Source: CAZICM01 sp964537685
GTDB taxonomy: Bacteria > Myxococcota_A > Polyangia > Polyangiales > Polyangiaceae
Assembly: GCA_964537685.1 (NCBI GenBank)
Contig: CAZICM010000013.1
Location: 124,001 to 188,000 of the forward strand
Length of the DNA stretch: 64,000 nt
Direction of reading: 5' to 3'
Shown here in pieces: positions 52,959 through 60,927 of this stretch (the first letter of the stretch is position 1; every line of letters starts with the position of its first letter). The notes under the pieces are model-generated. The model did no database searches, was not told where the DNA came from, and saw only the letters and a program-made list of their open reading frames with translations. A program made the translations under genes and the position numbers.

Positions 52959-55406
52959 GTGAAATATCCCGCCGTGGTGCTGGCCATCACCGCGCTTCTC
53001 ACCGTCATCGCCGTCGTGTTTGCGCTGCGCCTGCGGGTGCTCACCGGCTTTGAATCGCTCTTGCCCGAAACCCGCGCCAGCGTAAAAGAGCTGAACCGCG
53101 TCGCCGCGAAGACCGCCGGTGTTTCCTCGCTCTTTATCGTGCTCTCGGGCGGACAGGACACCAAGACCGAATCGCTGCGGAAGGCCGCCGATGCGCTTGT
53201 GCCCGAGCTGTTAAAGCTCGGTCCGCCCTGGGTGGGAAGCGCCGAAAATGGCGTGCACGAAGCGGTGAAATTTATCGCGCCCAGAGCCGGTTTGTACGCC
53301 GGGCAGAACAAGCTCGAGAAGCTTCGCGACGATGTAAATGCGCGCTTTGAATATGAAGTGAACAAGGCGTCCGACACGCTGCTCGACGACACGGAGCCTC
53401 CGCCCGAAATCAATGAACAGTCCCTGCGCGAAACCTTTAATCTCAAGGATCTCGACGATAGCCGGTGGCCGGATGGCTATTACCAATCCAAGGATGGCAA
53501 AACCTTGGTGGTGGCCGTTCGCTCCAAAGTATTGGGAAGCGATTTTGAAGGGGGCACCGAAGCATTGCGAAGAATTCGCGAGGTTGTCGATCGGGTGAAC
53601 CCTTCTTCGTATGACCCAGCCATTCAATATGGTTTTGCCGGCGACCTTCAGACAGGCATTTCCGAATACACGGCCATCAATAAAGATCTCACCGATGTAG
53701 GGCTGTTGGGCTCGGCGCTCATCGCGGGCATTGTGCTGATTTATTACCTGCGCATCCGCACGCTGATCGCGATGCTCAGCACCATTGCCATCGGCGTAGC
53801 GTGGACCTTTGGAATGACGCAGCTCCTGGTCGGCCATCTCAATATGGCCACGGGCTTTTTATTCACCATCGTGGCGGGCAATGGCATCAATACCAGCATT
53901 ATTTTTATGGCCCGCTATTTAGAAGCGCGGCGCAAGCGCGAATCGACAGAGCGCTCGCTGCGCATCGCCCAAAGCGAAACGTGGCTGCCCACGCTGACGG
54001 CCGCCGTCGCCGCATCCGCCGCGTATGGCTCGCTTTTGGTGACTGAATTTAGAGGCTTTAGGGATTTTGGACTCATCGGCGGAGCGGGCATGCTGATTTG
54101 CTGGCTGGCCACGCTTTGGGTATTGCCAAGCATTTTGGTCGTTATCGAAAAAATATTGCCGATGGATCGCGAATTTAAAGGCGCGCTCGGCCGCTTTCAA
54201 AAATGGACCGAACACGGAATCGCCTTTGGAAAGCCTTTTGCCGTCCTTATTCCCAAGGCGCCCCGGACCATTGTGGTGCTGGGCGCATTTTTATCGGCGC
54301 TTGGCTTTGCGATGACCATTAAATATGTGCGCGATGATCCGATGGAATACGATTTAAAAAATCTGCGCACCGACCCGAGCGCGAGGGCCGAACAAATTCG
54401 CCTCACCAAAGTCGCCGAGGAAATCACGGGGCATGTGAGCGCCGATGGAATGGCCATTTTGGTCGATAAACCCGAGCAAGTCGCCGATTTAAAACAGGCT
54501 TTGTACGCAAAGCGGGACGCGGCGCCGGCCGATCAAAAACCATTTAAAGAGCTTCATACGCTTCAGGATTTCATTCCAGAAGGCCAGGAAGGCAAAATTA
54601 GCGTATTGCTCGAGATCAAGCGAAAAATCATGAAGGCGCGCAAGCGCGGCGTTATCGACGATGCAGCCTTCGCAAAAATTGAAAAATTCCTTCCGCCCGA
54701 CGATTTAAAGGCTTTTGGCATTAACGATTTACCCGCGGAAATGAGCCGGCTGTTTACCGAGAGCGATGGAACCCGGGGCCGCATTGTGTACATCAGCCCT
54801 GTTTCGCCGGATTTGGTGGATGATGCTCATTATTTATTCCGCTGGGCGAATTCATACCGGGAGACTTCACTTCCCGGTGGAAGCGTAATCCGGGGCTCGG
54901 GCCGCGCGGTTATTTACGCCGATATGTGGGCCGCCATTTTGGATGATGTCCCGCCCGCCATTATTTGTTCTCTCGCGGCGACGCTGCTCGCGGTGATTGT
55001 GGCGTTCCGCAAAGGAAAGCCTGCTTTGTATGTGCTGGTTTCGCTTCTGGCGGGCATAAGCTGGATGGCGGCGATGCTGGTCGCGCTCAAGGTGAAAATT
55101 AATTTTTTAAATTTCATCGCATTGCCTATCACCTTTGGCATTGGTGTGGATTATGCGGTGAATATTGTTCAGCGCTATGCGCGGGAAGGCGCGGGCGGAG
55201 CGCTGGTGGCTGTGCAGGAAACGGGCGGAGCCGTTATTTTATGCAGCCTCACCACGCTGCTGGGCTATTTGGCGCTGGTGGGCTCGGAGAATTTCGCCGT
55301 GCGAAGCATGGGCGTTGCCGCGGTCATCGGTGAGGCGACCTGTTTGCTGGCCGCGGTGCTTGTGCTTCCTGCGGCGCTTTTATGCCTGGATGGGAAGAAA
55401 AAATAA
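52959..55406 (+). CDS. RND/MMPL-family transporter (HpnN-like), start uncertain
   Basis: 815 aa if started at GTG 52959. The upstream in-frame sequence has no ATG, GTG or TTG between the divergent subtilase start (52741) and 52959, so a longer N-terminus would need a rare start codon. RND plan: first helix YPAVVLAITALLTVIAVVFALRLR, porter-like periplasmic domain 1, five-helix sterol-sensing-like bundle (VGLLGSALIAGIVLIYY to WVLPSILVVIE), then a second helix (TIVVLGAFLSALGFAMTI), domain 2 and another five-helix bundle ending LLAAVLVLPAALLCL. It lacks the length and residues of HAE1 drug pumps. Hopanoid or lipid transport is plausible from family knowledge. Confidence 0.85.
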   Translation: MKYPAVVLAITALLTVIAVVFALRLRVLTGFESLLPETRASVKELNRVAAKTAGVSSLFIVLSGGQDTKTESLRKAADALVPELLKLGPPWVGSAENGVHEAVKFIAPRAGLYAGQNKLEKLRDDVNARFEYEVNKASDTLLDDTEPPPEINEQSLRETFNLKDLDDSRWPDGYYQSKDGKTLVVAVRSKVLGSDFEGGTEALRRIREVVDRVNPSSYDPAIQYGFAGDLQTGISEYTAINKDLTDVGLLGSALIAGIVLIYYLRIRTLIAMLSTIAIGVAWTFGMTQLLVGHLNMATGFLFTIVAGNGINTSIIFMARYLEARRKRESTERSLRIAQSETWLPTLTAAVAASAAYGSLLVTEFRGFRDFGLIGGAGMLICWLATLWVLPSILVVIEKILPMDREFKGALGRFQKWTEHGIAFGKPFAVLIPKAPRTIVVLGAFLSALGFAMTIKYVRDDPMEYDLKNLRTDPSARAEQIRLTKVAEEITGHVSADGMAILVDKPEQVADLKQALYAKRDAAPADQKPFKELHTLQDFIPEGQEGKISVLLEIKRKIMKARKRGVIDDAAFAKIEKFLPPDDLKAFGINDLPAEMSRLFTESDGTRGRIVYISPVSPDLVDDAHYLFRWANSYRETSLPGGSVIRGSGRAVIYADMWAAILDDVPPAIICSLAATLLAVIVAFRKGKPALYVLVSLLAGISWMAAMLVALKVKINFLNFIALPITFGIGVDYAVNIVQRYAREGAGGALVAVQETGGAVILCSLTTLLGYLALVGSENFAVRSMGVAAVIGEATCLLAAVLVLPAALLCLDGKKK

Positions 55407-55415
55407 CCCGGCTTT

Positions 55416-56450
55416 TTATGGCACATGCCGGTAAGGATTCGTCTCGCGCCTCGGATCGCAAAAATACCGGCGCAAAATTAAATAGTGATGCAATGGCAAT
55501 ACTTTTGTATGTTCCTTCATTGAAAAGCCCATCCGGCTGATTTCAGCGCCTTTAAAAGGTGTTTTGGGATAAAAGCCCACAACCCCCGAGAACATTTCGT
55601 ATTCATCGAGCAATCCCATAAAATGCCCCACTTCATGAGCCACGATAGGGATGGACCAGCCGCTTCGGAACGAAGAAAAATAGGGCGTGCGCCCGCATGT
55701 GGGCGATAAAGGCAAAGTCATGTCCACCTGCAATCCCTTGGATTTCGCCTCTTCTTCCGTTACAAAATCAAAATCGTAGCGGACATTTAAATGAAATTGC
55801 TCGGCATCCCGGTTAAAATAACGCTCGGCTTCGGCCGACCAGCGCAATAACAGGGCTTTTATACTTTGAGGCGTGAGTGCGGTCTTAAATTGGCCAGAGG
55901 CGGGACACGCATCAATGGAACCCGATTGAGAATAGGGAATACCGCTGCATTGCATGGACTGGTTCATCCATTCTTTTAAATTGCAATCGGGAAGCTCCAA
56001 TTCACTCGCTGAAGCGCGGGGAGGCACCAGCGCGAGGCGCACGGAAACCGTCCACCCCGATGCGCTCCTCTGAATCCGGTAATGCATCGGGCCATAATAT
56101 AAACCGTAATGCGGCATTTCTCCTTGCACTGTGCGCCCGCCCGGAAGAACTCCGGCGCCAAATACAATGCTGGGCAGCGGCGTGCATAAATACGAATCTT
56201 TATCGAGGGTATCCTGTAGAATTGACCGAAAGGTTTCCTTGTGTTCGCCTAAATAGCCCTGGCTCATCGCTTCCAATTCGTTCGCAATCGCATCCAATTC
56301 GTTAAAATATTCGGGCCCCCTGGATGAAGCAAAAGAGGAAGCGCATGCCGTGAGGCTGCCCACAAGAACGAAAATAAAAAAAACTTGAGCCGCCAATGAA
56401 GCGAAGAGCGTCCTACGATTAAGCGCTGAGCAGAGGGATTTGGATTTCAT
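55416..56450 (-). CDS. Zinc metallopeptidase lipoprotein
   Basis: 344 aa from ATG 56450. The signal (...FFIFVLVGSLTAC) has a lipobox with Cys near 36. Near residue 275 is HEVGHFMGLLDEYEMF, a metzincin-like HExxHxxGxxDE motif; a single Met-turn candidate (SRMGFSM) follows. Several cysteines (TPLPSI.., CNLKEWMN, CSGIPYS, CDPRRE) suggest disulfides. The protein is probably exported and lipid-anchored. I do not know its exact family. It converges with the RND gene (9 nt). Confidence 0.75.
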   Translation of the reverse strand: MKSKSLCSALNRRTLFASLAAQVFFIFVLVGSLTACASSFASSRGPEYFNELDAIANELEAMSQGYLGEHKETFRSILQDTLDKDSYLCTPLPSIVFGAGVLPGGRTVQGEMPHYGLYYGPMHYRIQRSASGWTVSVRLALVPPRASASELELPDCNLKEWMNQSMQCSGIPYSQSGSIDACPASGQFKTALTPQSIKALLLRWSAEAERYFNRDAEQFHLNVRYDFDFVTEEEAKSKGLQVDMTLPLSPTCGRTPYFSSFRSGWSIPIVAHEVGHFMGLLDEYEMFSGVVGFYPKTPFKGAEISRMGFSMKEHTKVLPLHHYLILRRYFCDPRRETNPYRHVP

Positions 56451-56592
56451 TGGGCTGATTAAAAATCTCGAAACCAATCTTAGGCTCGGGCGTAATGCCT
56501 ATCAGAAGCCCAAACATGGGGTGATGAATTTTCACCCGCCGGACCACAAAGCCGTTAAGCTCCCGGCGCTTCAACGCAAACGCAACGTCCAT
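56419..56592 (-). CDS. Possible small ORF upstream of the metallopeptidase gene (uncertain)
   Basis: A 57-codon frame from ATG 56592 (MDVAFALKRRELNGF), or 66 codons from ATG 56619, overlapping the metallopeptidase start by 32 nt. The codons have a coding-like pattern and the peptide is regular (GLLIGITPEPKIGFEIFNQP). Against it, there is no Shine-Dalgarno, no known family, and only 55 nt (from ATG 56592) or 28 nt (from ATG 56619) would remain for promoters facing the divergent precursor gene at 56648. It may be chance. Confidence 0.3.
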   Translation of the reverse strand: MDVAFALKRRELNGFVVRRVKIHHPMFGLLIGITPEPKIGFEIFNQPNEIQIPLLSA

Positions 56593-56647
56593 TTCGGCGC
56601 GTTTGCATTTCTCGAACATAGATGTGCATCAGCACGGAGGTACTTTC

Positions 56648-56983
56648 ATGGCAATTCAAACGGGTAAAGTGATGGCGTTTACTGCAGTGTCCGGCCTCGT
56701 CGCGGGTCTCGCGGCTTGTGGCGGCGGACAGACCGATGCGAATGCTCCCACCGACGGCGCGCCCAAGGCGGAAGGCCAAGGCACGGAAACGGGCGCGGCC
56801 GCCAAGGAATGCTGTAAGGGCAAGAACGAGTGCAAGGGCAAGGGCGGCTGCAAAGTCGAAGGCGCCAATGCCTGCGCCGGCAAGAATGAGTGCAAGGGCA
56901 AGGGCGGCTGTACGGCCGGCAGGGCCGAGTGCGCTGGAAAAGAAGCGGCTCCCGCGGAAGCCGCTCCCGCACCCGCTCCGTGA
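56648..56983 (+). CDS. Putative RiPP precursor: Cys-rich bufferin-like lipoprotein peptide
   Basis: 111 aa. ATG 56648 is preceded by GGAGG, 8 nt spacing. The N-terminal signal MAIQTGKVMAFTAVSGLVAGLAAC ends in a lipobox-like LAAC with Cys24. A Gly/Ala/Glu-rich linker (25-54) is followed by a core with eight cysteines at 55, 56, 62, 68, 76, 82, 88 and 95. It contains the exact duplicated motif GKNECKGKGGC and the related ANACAG and RAECAG units. The tail is Ala/Pro-rich. Directly downstream are DUF692 (MNIO) and DUF2063 genes, the enzyme pair that modifies Cys in bufferins/HvfA, so this is probably their substrate. Known bufferin motifs are EGKCG-like; this one is not. The mature product may bind copper or another soft metal. 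Modification is inferred, not seen. Confidence 0.72.
   Translation: MAIQTGKVMAFTAVSGLVAGLAACGGGQTDANAPTDGAPKAEGQGTETGAAAKECCKGKNECKGKGGCKVEGANACAGKNECKGKGGCTAGRAECAGKEAAPAEAAPAPAP
56819..56910 (+). repeat. Tandem ~32-bp direct repeat encoding the duplicated GKNECKGKGGC core
   Basis: 56819-56850 and 56879-56910 are near-identical, with a single mismatch (AACGAG versus AATGAG). The period is 60 nt, i.e. 20 residues. Each unit encodes GKNECKGKGGC. This is a duplicated core module inside the precursor gene; the near-identity at the DNA level suggests a recent duplication or gene-conversion. Confidence 0.9.
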
Positions 56984-56999
56984 TTGTGGTGTAGTATTC

Positions 57000-57068
57000 A
57001 GGCGGAATTTTTTGTTATTTCTCGCGAAGCTGAAAAGCAATACGATAGAATGACAAAAAATTCCGCCT
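57000..57068. repeat. Perfect 16-bp inverted repeat between precursor and DUF692 genes
   Basis: AGGCGGAATTTTTTGT (57000-57015) and its exact reverse complement ACAAAAAATTCCGCCT (57053-57068) flank a 37-nt loop. It starts 17 nt after the precursor stop and ends 18 nt before the DUF692 ATG, just upstream of its Shine-Dalgarno. There is no terminal U-tract after the second arm, so it is not a canonical terminator. It could be a transcript-stabilising or attenuating hairpin that raises precursor over enzyme, or a protein-binding operator. Confidence 0.85.
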
Positions 57069-57086
57069 TGTTTTGTGGAGGATCTT

Positions 57087-58019
57087 ATGCCTCAATCCAA
57101 GCCTCAATCCAACCAATCCCATCGAATGCGCCTGGGCATGCCCGATTTAGGTATCGGCGTGGGGCTTCGAATTCCCCATTACACGCATATTTTTGAGCAC
57201 TGGCCCAAGGCTGATTGGTTTGAAATCATCAGCGAAAACTTTATGGTCGAGGGCGGAAGGCCGCTGTATAACCTGGAGCGGGCGCTCTCCCACTATCGAA
57301 TTGTCCAGCATGGCGTCTCCATGTCCATTGGAGGCCCCGAGCCTTTGGATTTCGATTATTTAAAAAAGCTAAAAACGCTCACCCGTAAAACGCAAACGCC
57401 CTGGCTGAGCGATCATTTATGCTGGACGGGCTCGCAGGGAGTCAATCTGCACGATTTGCTTCCCCTGCCCTACACGGAAGAAGCTTTAAACCACGTCGCC
57501 GGGCGAATCCGCACCGTGCAGGACTTTTTAGAGACCCGCTTCGTCATCGAAAATGTATCGAGCTATATGGCCTACGCGGCCAGCACCATGACCGAATGGG
57601 ATTTTTTGAGCGCGGTGGCCAATGAAGCCGATTGTGGAATTCTTTTGGATGTGAACAATATCTATGTGTCGTCGTTTAATCATGGCTTCGATCCAAGGGA
57701 TTACGTCGACCATGTTCCACACCACCGTATTGTTCAAATGCACTTGGCGGGCCATACGAATATGGGCCGCTATATTCTCGATACCCACAGCGCCCACGTT
57801 ATCGACGAAGTCTGGTCGCTGTACAAGAGGGCCATTTCGCTGACGGGCCCCGTGTCCACGCTGATTGAATGGGATGAAGATATCCCGCCTTTTGATGTGT
57901 TGATGGCCGAGGCCGAAAAGGCCCGGGTTGCCCGAAATGAGGCTCTTCATGACCGAATCACTGTCCAATCTGATGGGATTTCTATCGGAAGCCTTCCGCA
58001 AGCAGGCACCTCTTGTTAG
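57087..58019 (+). CDS. DUF692 multinuclear non-heme iron oxidative enzyme (MNIO, BufB/HvfB-like)
   Basis: 310 aa from ATG 57087, GGAGG 5 nt upstream; a GTG 12 nt earlier is less likely. It is a TIM-barrel MNIO with the family's conserved polar residues in place: VGLRIPHYTHI, ISEN (Glu50/Asn51), QHGVSMSIGG (His75), LSDH (Asp109/His110), VIENVSSY (Glu155/Asn156), LLDVNN (Asp188/Asn190), QMHLAGH (His219/His223), IEWDEDIP (Glu261/Asp263). These include the ligands of the two- or three-iron centre known in MbnB, TglH and HvfB. It oxidises cysteines or adjacent residues of the precursor peptide. It overlaps the DUF2063 gene by 71 nt, so both are produced together. Confidence 0.92.
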   Translation: MPQSKPQSNQSHRMRLGMPDLGIGVGLRIPHYTHIFEHWPKADWFEIISENFMVEGGRPLYNLERALSHYRIVQHGVSMSIGGPEPLDFDYLKKLKTLTRKTQTPWLSDHLCWTGSQGVNLHDLLPLPYTEEALNHVAGRIRTVQDFLETRFVIENVSSYMAYAASTMTEWDFLSAVANEADCGILLDVNNIYVSSFNHGFDPRDYVDHVPHHRIVQMHLAGHTNMGRYILDTHSAHVIDEVWSLYKRAISLTGPVSTLIEWDEDIPPFDVLMAEAEKARVARNEALHDRITVQSDGISIGSLPQAGTSC

Positions 58020-58803
58020 CGATCCGGAAATGAGCGCGGCGGCGGCCCGCTACGCAACCGGAAACGATAGGCTTTCACCGGCCGAGCAATTGGATATTTA
58101 CCGGCGCCAGTATTGGCTGCGCCATATCGATAGCCTGATTGAGGATTATCCCGGCGTTCAATATATTGTCGGTGACGATGAATTCGATCGTTTTTGCAGA
58201 GCCTATCTGGAGGCTCATCCTCCGGCGAGTTATACGCTGCGCGATTTGGGCAATGATATCGTGCCGTTTGCGGAGCGCTTTGTATTTCAAGGGCTTTCGG
58301 ATGCCTTAAAAGAAGCCGTTCTTGAAATGATTCGCTATGAATACCAGCTTGTGACGATATTTGACGGCCCGGATCGCGCTCCCCTGTCCGCGGCGGATTT
58401 GTCGGCGCTGCCCCCCGATGCCTGGGAAAAAGTAAGCTTTGAGCTGCATCCGCTGCTTTCATTGATGCGCCTTCAATTTAGAATGCCTTGGATTCGGGCC
58501 GAACTTCGGGAGGAGCGCAAACCGCCCGTTGAAAAAATAGAGGCAGGCGTGCATTTGCTTCTGTACCGGCAGGATCATCAGATTCAATACGAAGAAGTTT
58601 CTCGTCATGCTTTTGAATTGCTTTCAGCGCTCGGCGAAGGAATGCCTTTGGTTCCGGCCTGCGATCGTGTATTGTCGCGGCTTTCGGAAAGCGAAGCGGC
58701 AGAGGTGTCTTCGGATGTGGGCGCTTGGTTTCAAAGCTGGGCGCGCAAGGGCTTTTTTGTGGGACTCCGCAATGGAGCCGCAATGGAACAAAGAGACGCC
58801 TGA
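57949..58803 (+). CDS. DUF2063 partner protein of the MNIO (BufC/HvfC-like)
   Basis: 284 aa from ATG 57949 (MTESLSNLMGFLSEAFRKQA), with TGAGG 6 nt upstream, lying inside the 3' end of the DUF692 gene. The N-terminal ~90 residues are the DUF2063 helical domain (LSPAEQLDIYRRQYWLRHIDSLIEDYPGVQYIVGDDEFDRFCRAYLEAHPPASYTLRDLG). The remainder is a ~190-residue domain with a RiPP-recognition-like beta/alpha layout. In known systems the partner binds the precursor and holds it to the MNIO. The 71-nt overlap is strong evidence of joint function. It ends 18 nt before the DUF362 lipoprotein gene. Confidence 0.9.
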   Translation: MTESLSNLMGFLSEAFRKQAPLVSDPEMSAAAARYATGNDRLSPAEQLDIYRRQYWLRHIDSLIEDYPGVQYIVGDDEFDRFCRAYLEAHPPASYTLRDLGNDIVPFAERFVFQGLSDALKEAVLEMIRYEYQLVTIFDGPDRAPLSAADLSALPPDAWEKVSFELHPLLSLMRLQFRMPWIRAELREERKPPVEKIEAGVHLLLYRQDHQIQYEEVSRHAFELLSALGEGMPLVPACDRVLSRLSESEAAEVSSDVGAWFQSWARKGFFVGLRNGAAMEQRDA

Positions 58804-58821
58804 AATGCCGCAGAGGCGGCA

Positions 58822-60924
58822 ATGCGTATGAAGCGTCTGTCTATTCTGTCGTTATGCATTCTCACGGGTTGTGGGAACAATACAGTTCAAACATCAAGCG
58901 GTTCGGCCAATTCTGCGGTGGCCACCGGCGCGGCCTCGAGCGCGCCCGCCGCCACGCTTTCGGCACCGGCGTCAAGCGCCTCCTCCTCCGCCCAGGCGCC
59001 CGAAACGGCTTCATCGGCGCCCGATGTGGTGGCCACGGCTTCGCCCGGCTATGAAGCGGGGCCTTCGGTGATGACGGCGGGTTCGGTCGACGGCGCGGCG
59101 CTTCGAAAGCGGCATGTCGATCGAATGAAGAGCGACAGTTCGGCCGTGACGCTGCTGGCGGGAAAAGGTCCGCTCGAGCTGGGCAAGCGCATTTGCGAAG
59201 CGGCTGTTCCAAAGCGGCCCAAGGCCACGCCTGTTTTATTGAAGCCCAATCTGTGCGGATTTGACGGCGTAAAAGATCCGGCGAAATTCAAGGGCGATGA
59301 TGGTGTGACGGGACGTGTAACGCAGCCTGAATTTATGCGGGGCGTGGTTCAATGCCTGAAGGAGCGGGGGCACACAAAAATTACCATTGCGGAAGGCTGC
59401 GGGCATTCTCATAAGTTTTGGAAAGATTTAATTAAAATGACGGGCTACGAGGCGATGGCGGCGGAGGAAAATGTCGCGCTCGTGGCCATGGATGACGACG
59501 GTGTGTACGACGTGGAAGGCGACAAACCCGGCAAACCGATGGCGATTTCGGGAATAGGCAAGACATCGGTGCCCAATTTGCTGCTGCCCAAGGTATTGGC
59601 CGAGCATTTGGATCAAGGCTTATTTATTTCGGTGCCTAAATTAAAAGCCCATCGTTATTCGGTGATTTCGGTGGCCATTAAGGGAATGCAGGGCACGGTG
59701 ATGCTTTCGGATAGTTCGCCCGCGTATAAGCAAAAATGGCGGATGCACCGCGAGCTTAAAGAATATTTAACGAAGAAAAAAGAGGGGGATGAAGACCGGG
59801 CGCTGTATGTGTCGACGCTGCGGACATTTGCCGAGCGGATGGTGGATGTGCTCGAGATATCGGCGCCGGATGCGGTATTGGTCGATGGAAGTCCGGCCAT
59901 GGCGGGCGATGGTTTTCAATTGATGGTGCCCAGCGCCGAAATGGTGGCGATTGGGGGAACCAATCCGGTGCGCGTGGATCAGGTGGCGGCGCAATTTATG
60001 GGTGTGTGGGATAGCGCGGCGCTTGCGCGGGAGCTGGGCGGTCATCGGACGAGTCCTTTAATCGATGCGGCGCAAAAGCGTTTTAAGCTGGATTTAAAGA
60101 GTACGGTGGTCGAGGGGGATGGGGCGGATTTATTAAAATCGCCCAGGCCCGTGCATTTTAAGGCAATGGCTCCATTTCGATTGGATTGGGACCCTGGGCA
60201 GGCGCCTTTGGCCGGCGGGCCTCCGAAGGGGGTTCCGACCGCGCCTTTGCCCGCTCAGCCCGAAACTCCCGCAGGTAATTCTGGCAATACCAAGAAATTG
60301 GAAGCGATTGCGGCCGCATTGGGTGCGAATGAAGAGCCGGTCATTGACGGCAAGGGAAACGATGCGGCGTGGGCGAAGGCGAAGGCGCTGCAGTGGAATA
60401 CCGATTATGCGGGCGCGGCGACGGGGTATTCGACGAAGGCCCGGTTTTTATGGTCGAAGAAAGGGTTATTTGTTTTGTTTGAGCTGTCGGGGGCCGGGTT
60501 TTTTACGGATCAATCGAAGCCGGTAAAAGAAGAGCGCAAGGCGCTGTGGCAAGAGGATTGTGTTGAATTGTTTTTGACGCCCGATCCCAATGCGCCGAAG
60601 CGATATTTTGAAGTGGAAATCGGGCCATTTGGGCATTTTTTTGATTTGTCGATCGATAAAGAAAACAACAAGAGCGATACGGCGTGGTCGGCGGGGCTCC
60701 AGATTGGAACAACACGCGATGAAAATGCAAAGACGGCGCTGATTGAAGTGCTGCTTTCGGCGCCGGATATTGTGAATGTGTTAAAGGCGGGAGCCCGATT
60801 GCCAATGAATTTATACCGGATGGAGGGGAAGGATCCCCGGAATTATTTGGCGTGGAGTCCTCCCCGGACCAAGAAGCCGAATTTTCATGTGCCCGAGGCG
60901 TTTGGCGTGCTGGTGCTCGAATAA
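58822..60924 (+). CDS. Lipoprotein with DUF362 and CBM9-like domains
   Basis: 700 aa from ATG 58822 (58828 also possible); AGAGG is 5 nt upstream. Lipobox SLCILTGC (Cys near 17), then a ~90-residue Ser/Ala tether. Residues ~130-450 are the DUF362 domain (PVLLKPNLCGFDG..., TKITIAEGCGHSH, FISVPKLKAHRYSVISVAIKGMQG, AVLVDGSPAMAGDGFQ, EMVAIGGTNPVRVDQVAAQFMG). Residues ~495-700 form a CBM9-like beta sandwich (EPVIDGKGNDAAWAKAKALQWN..., WQEDCVELFLTPDP). DUF362 proteins are of unknown function and are sometimes Fe-S associated; here the usual ferredoxin motif is not seen. It is 18 nt after the DUF2063 gene, so probably part of the same transcript. Confidence 0.85.
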   Translation: MRMKRLSILSLCILTGCGNNTVQTSSGSANSAVATGAASSAPAATLSAPASSASSSAQAPETASSAPDVVATASPGYEAGPSVMTAGSVDGAALRKRHVDRMKSDSSAVTLLAGKGPLELGKRICEAAVPKRPKATPVLLKPNLCGFDGVKDPAKFKGDDGVTGRVTQPEFMRGVVQCLKERGHTKITIAEGCGHSHKFWKDLIKMTGYEAMAAEENVALVAMDDDGVYDVEGDKPGKPMAISGIGKTSVPNLLLPKVLAEHLDQGLFISVPKLKAHRYSVISVAIKGMQGTVMLSDSSPAYKQKWRMHRELKEYLTKKKEGDEDRALYVSTLRTFAERMVDVLEISAPDAVLVDGSPAMAGDGFQLMVPSAEMVAIGGTNPVRVDQVAAQFMGVWDSAALARELGGHRTSPLIDAAQKRFKLDLKSTVVEGDGADLLKSPRPVHFKAMAPFRLDWDPGQAPLAGGPPKGVPTAPLPAQPETPAGNSGNTKKLEAIAAALGANEEPVIDGKGNDAAWAKAKALQWNTDYAGAATGYSTKARFLWSKKGLFVLFELSGAGFFTDQSKPVKEERKALWQEDCVELFLTPDPNAPKRYFEVEIGPFGHFFDLSIDKENNKSDTAWSAGLQIGTTRDENAKTALIEVLLSAPDIVNVLKAGARLPMNLYRMEGKDPRNYLAWSPPRTKKPNFHVPEAFGVLVLE

Positions 60925-60927
60925 TGA

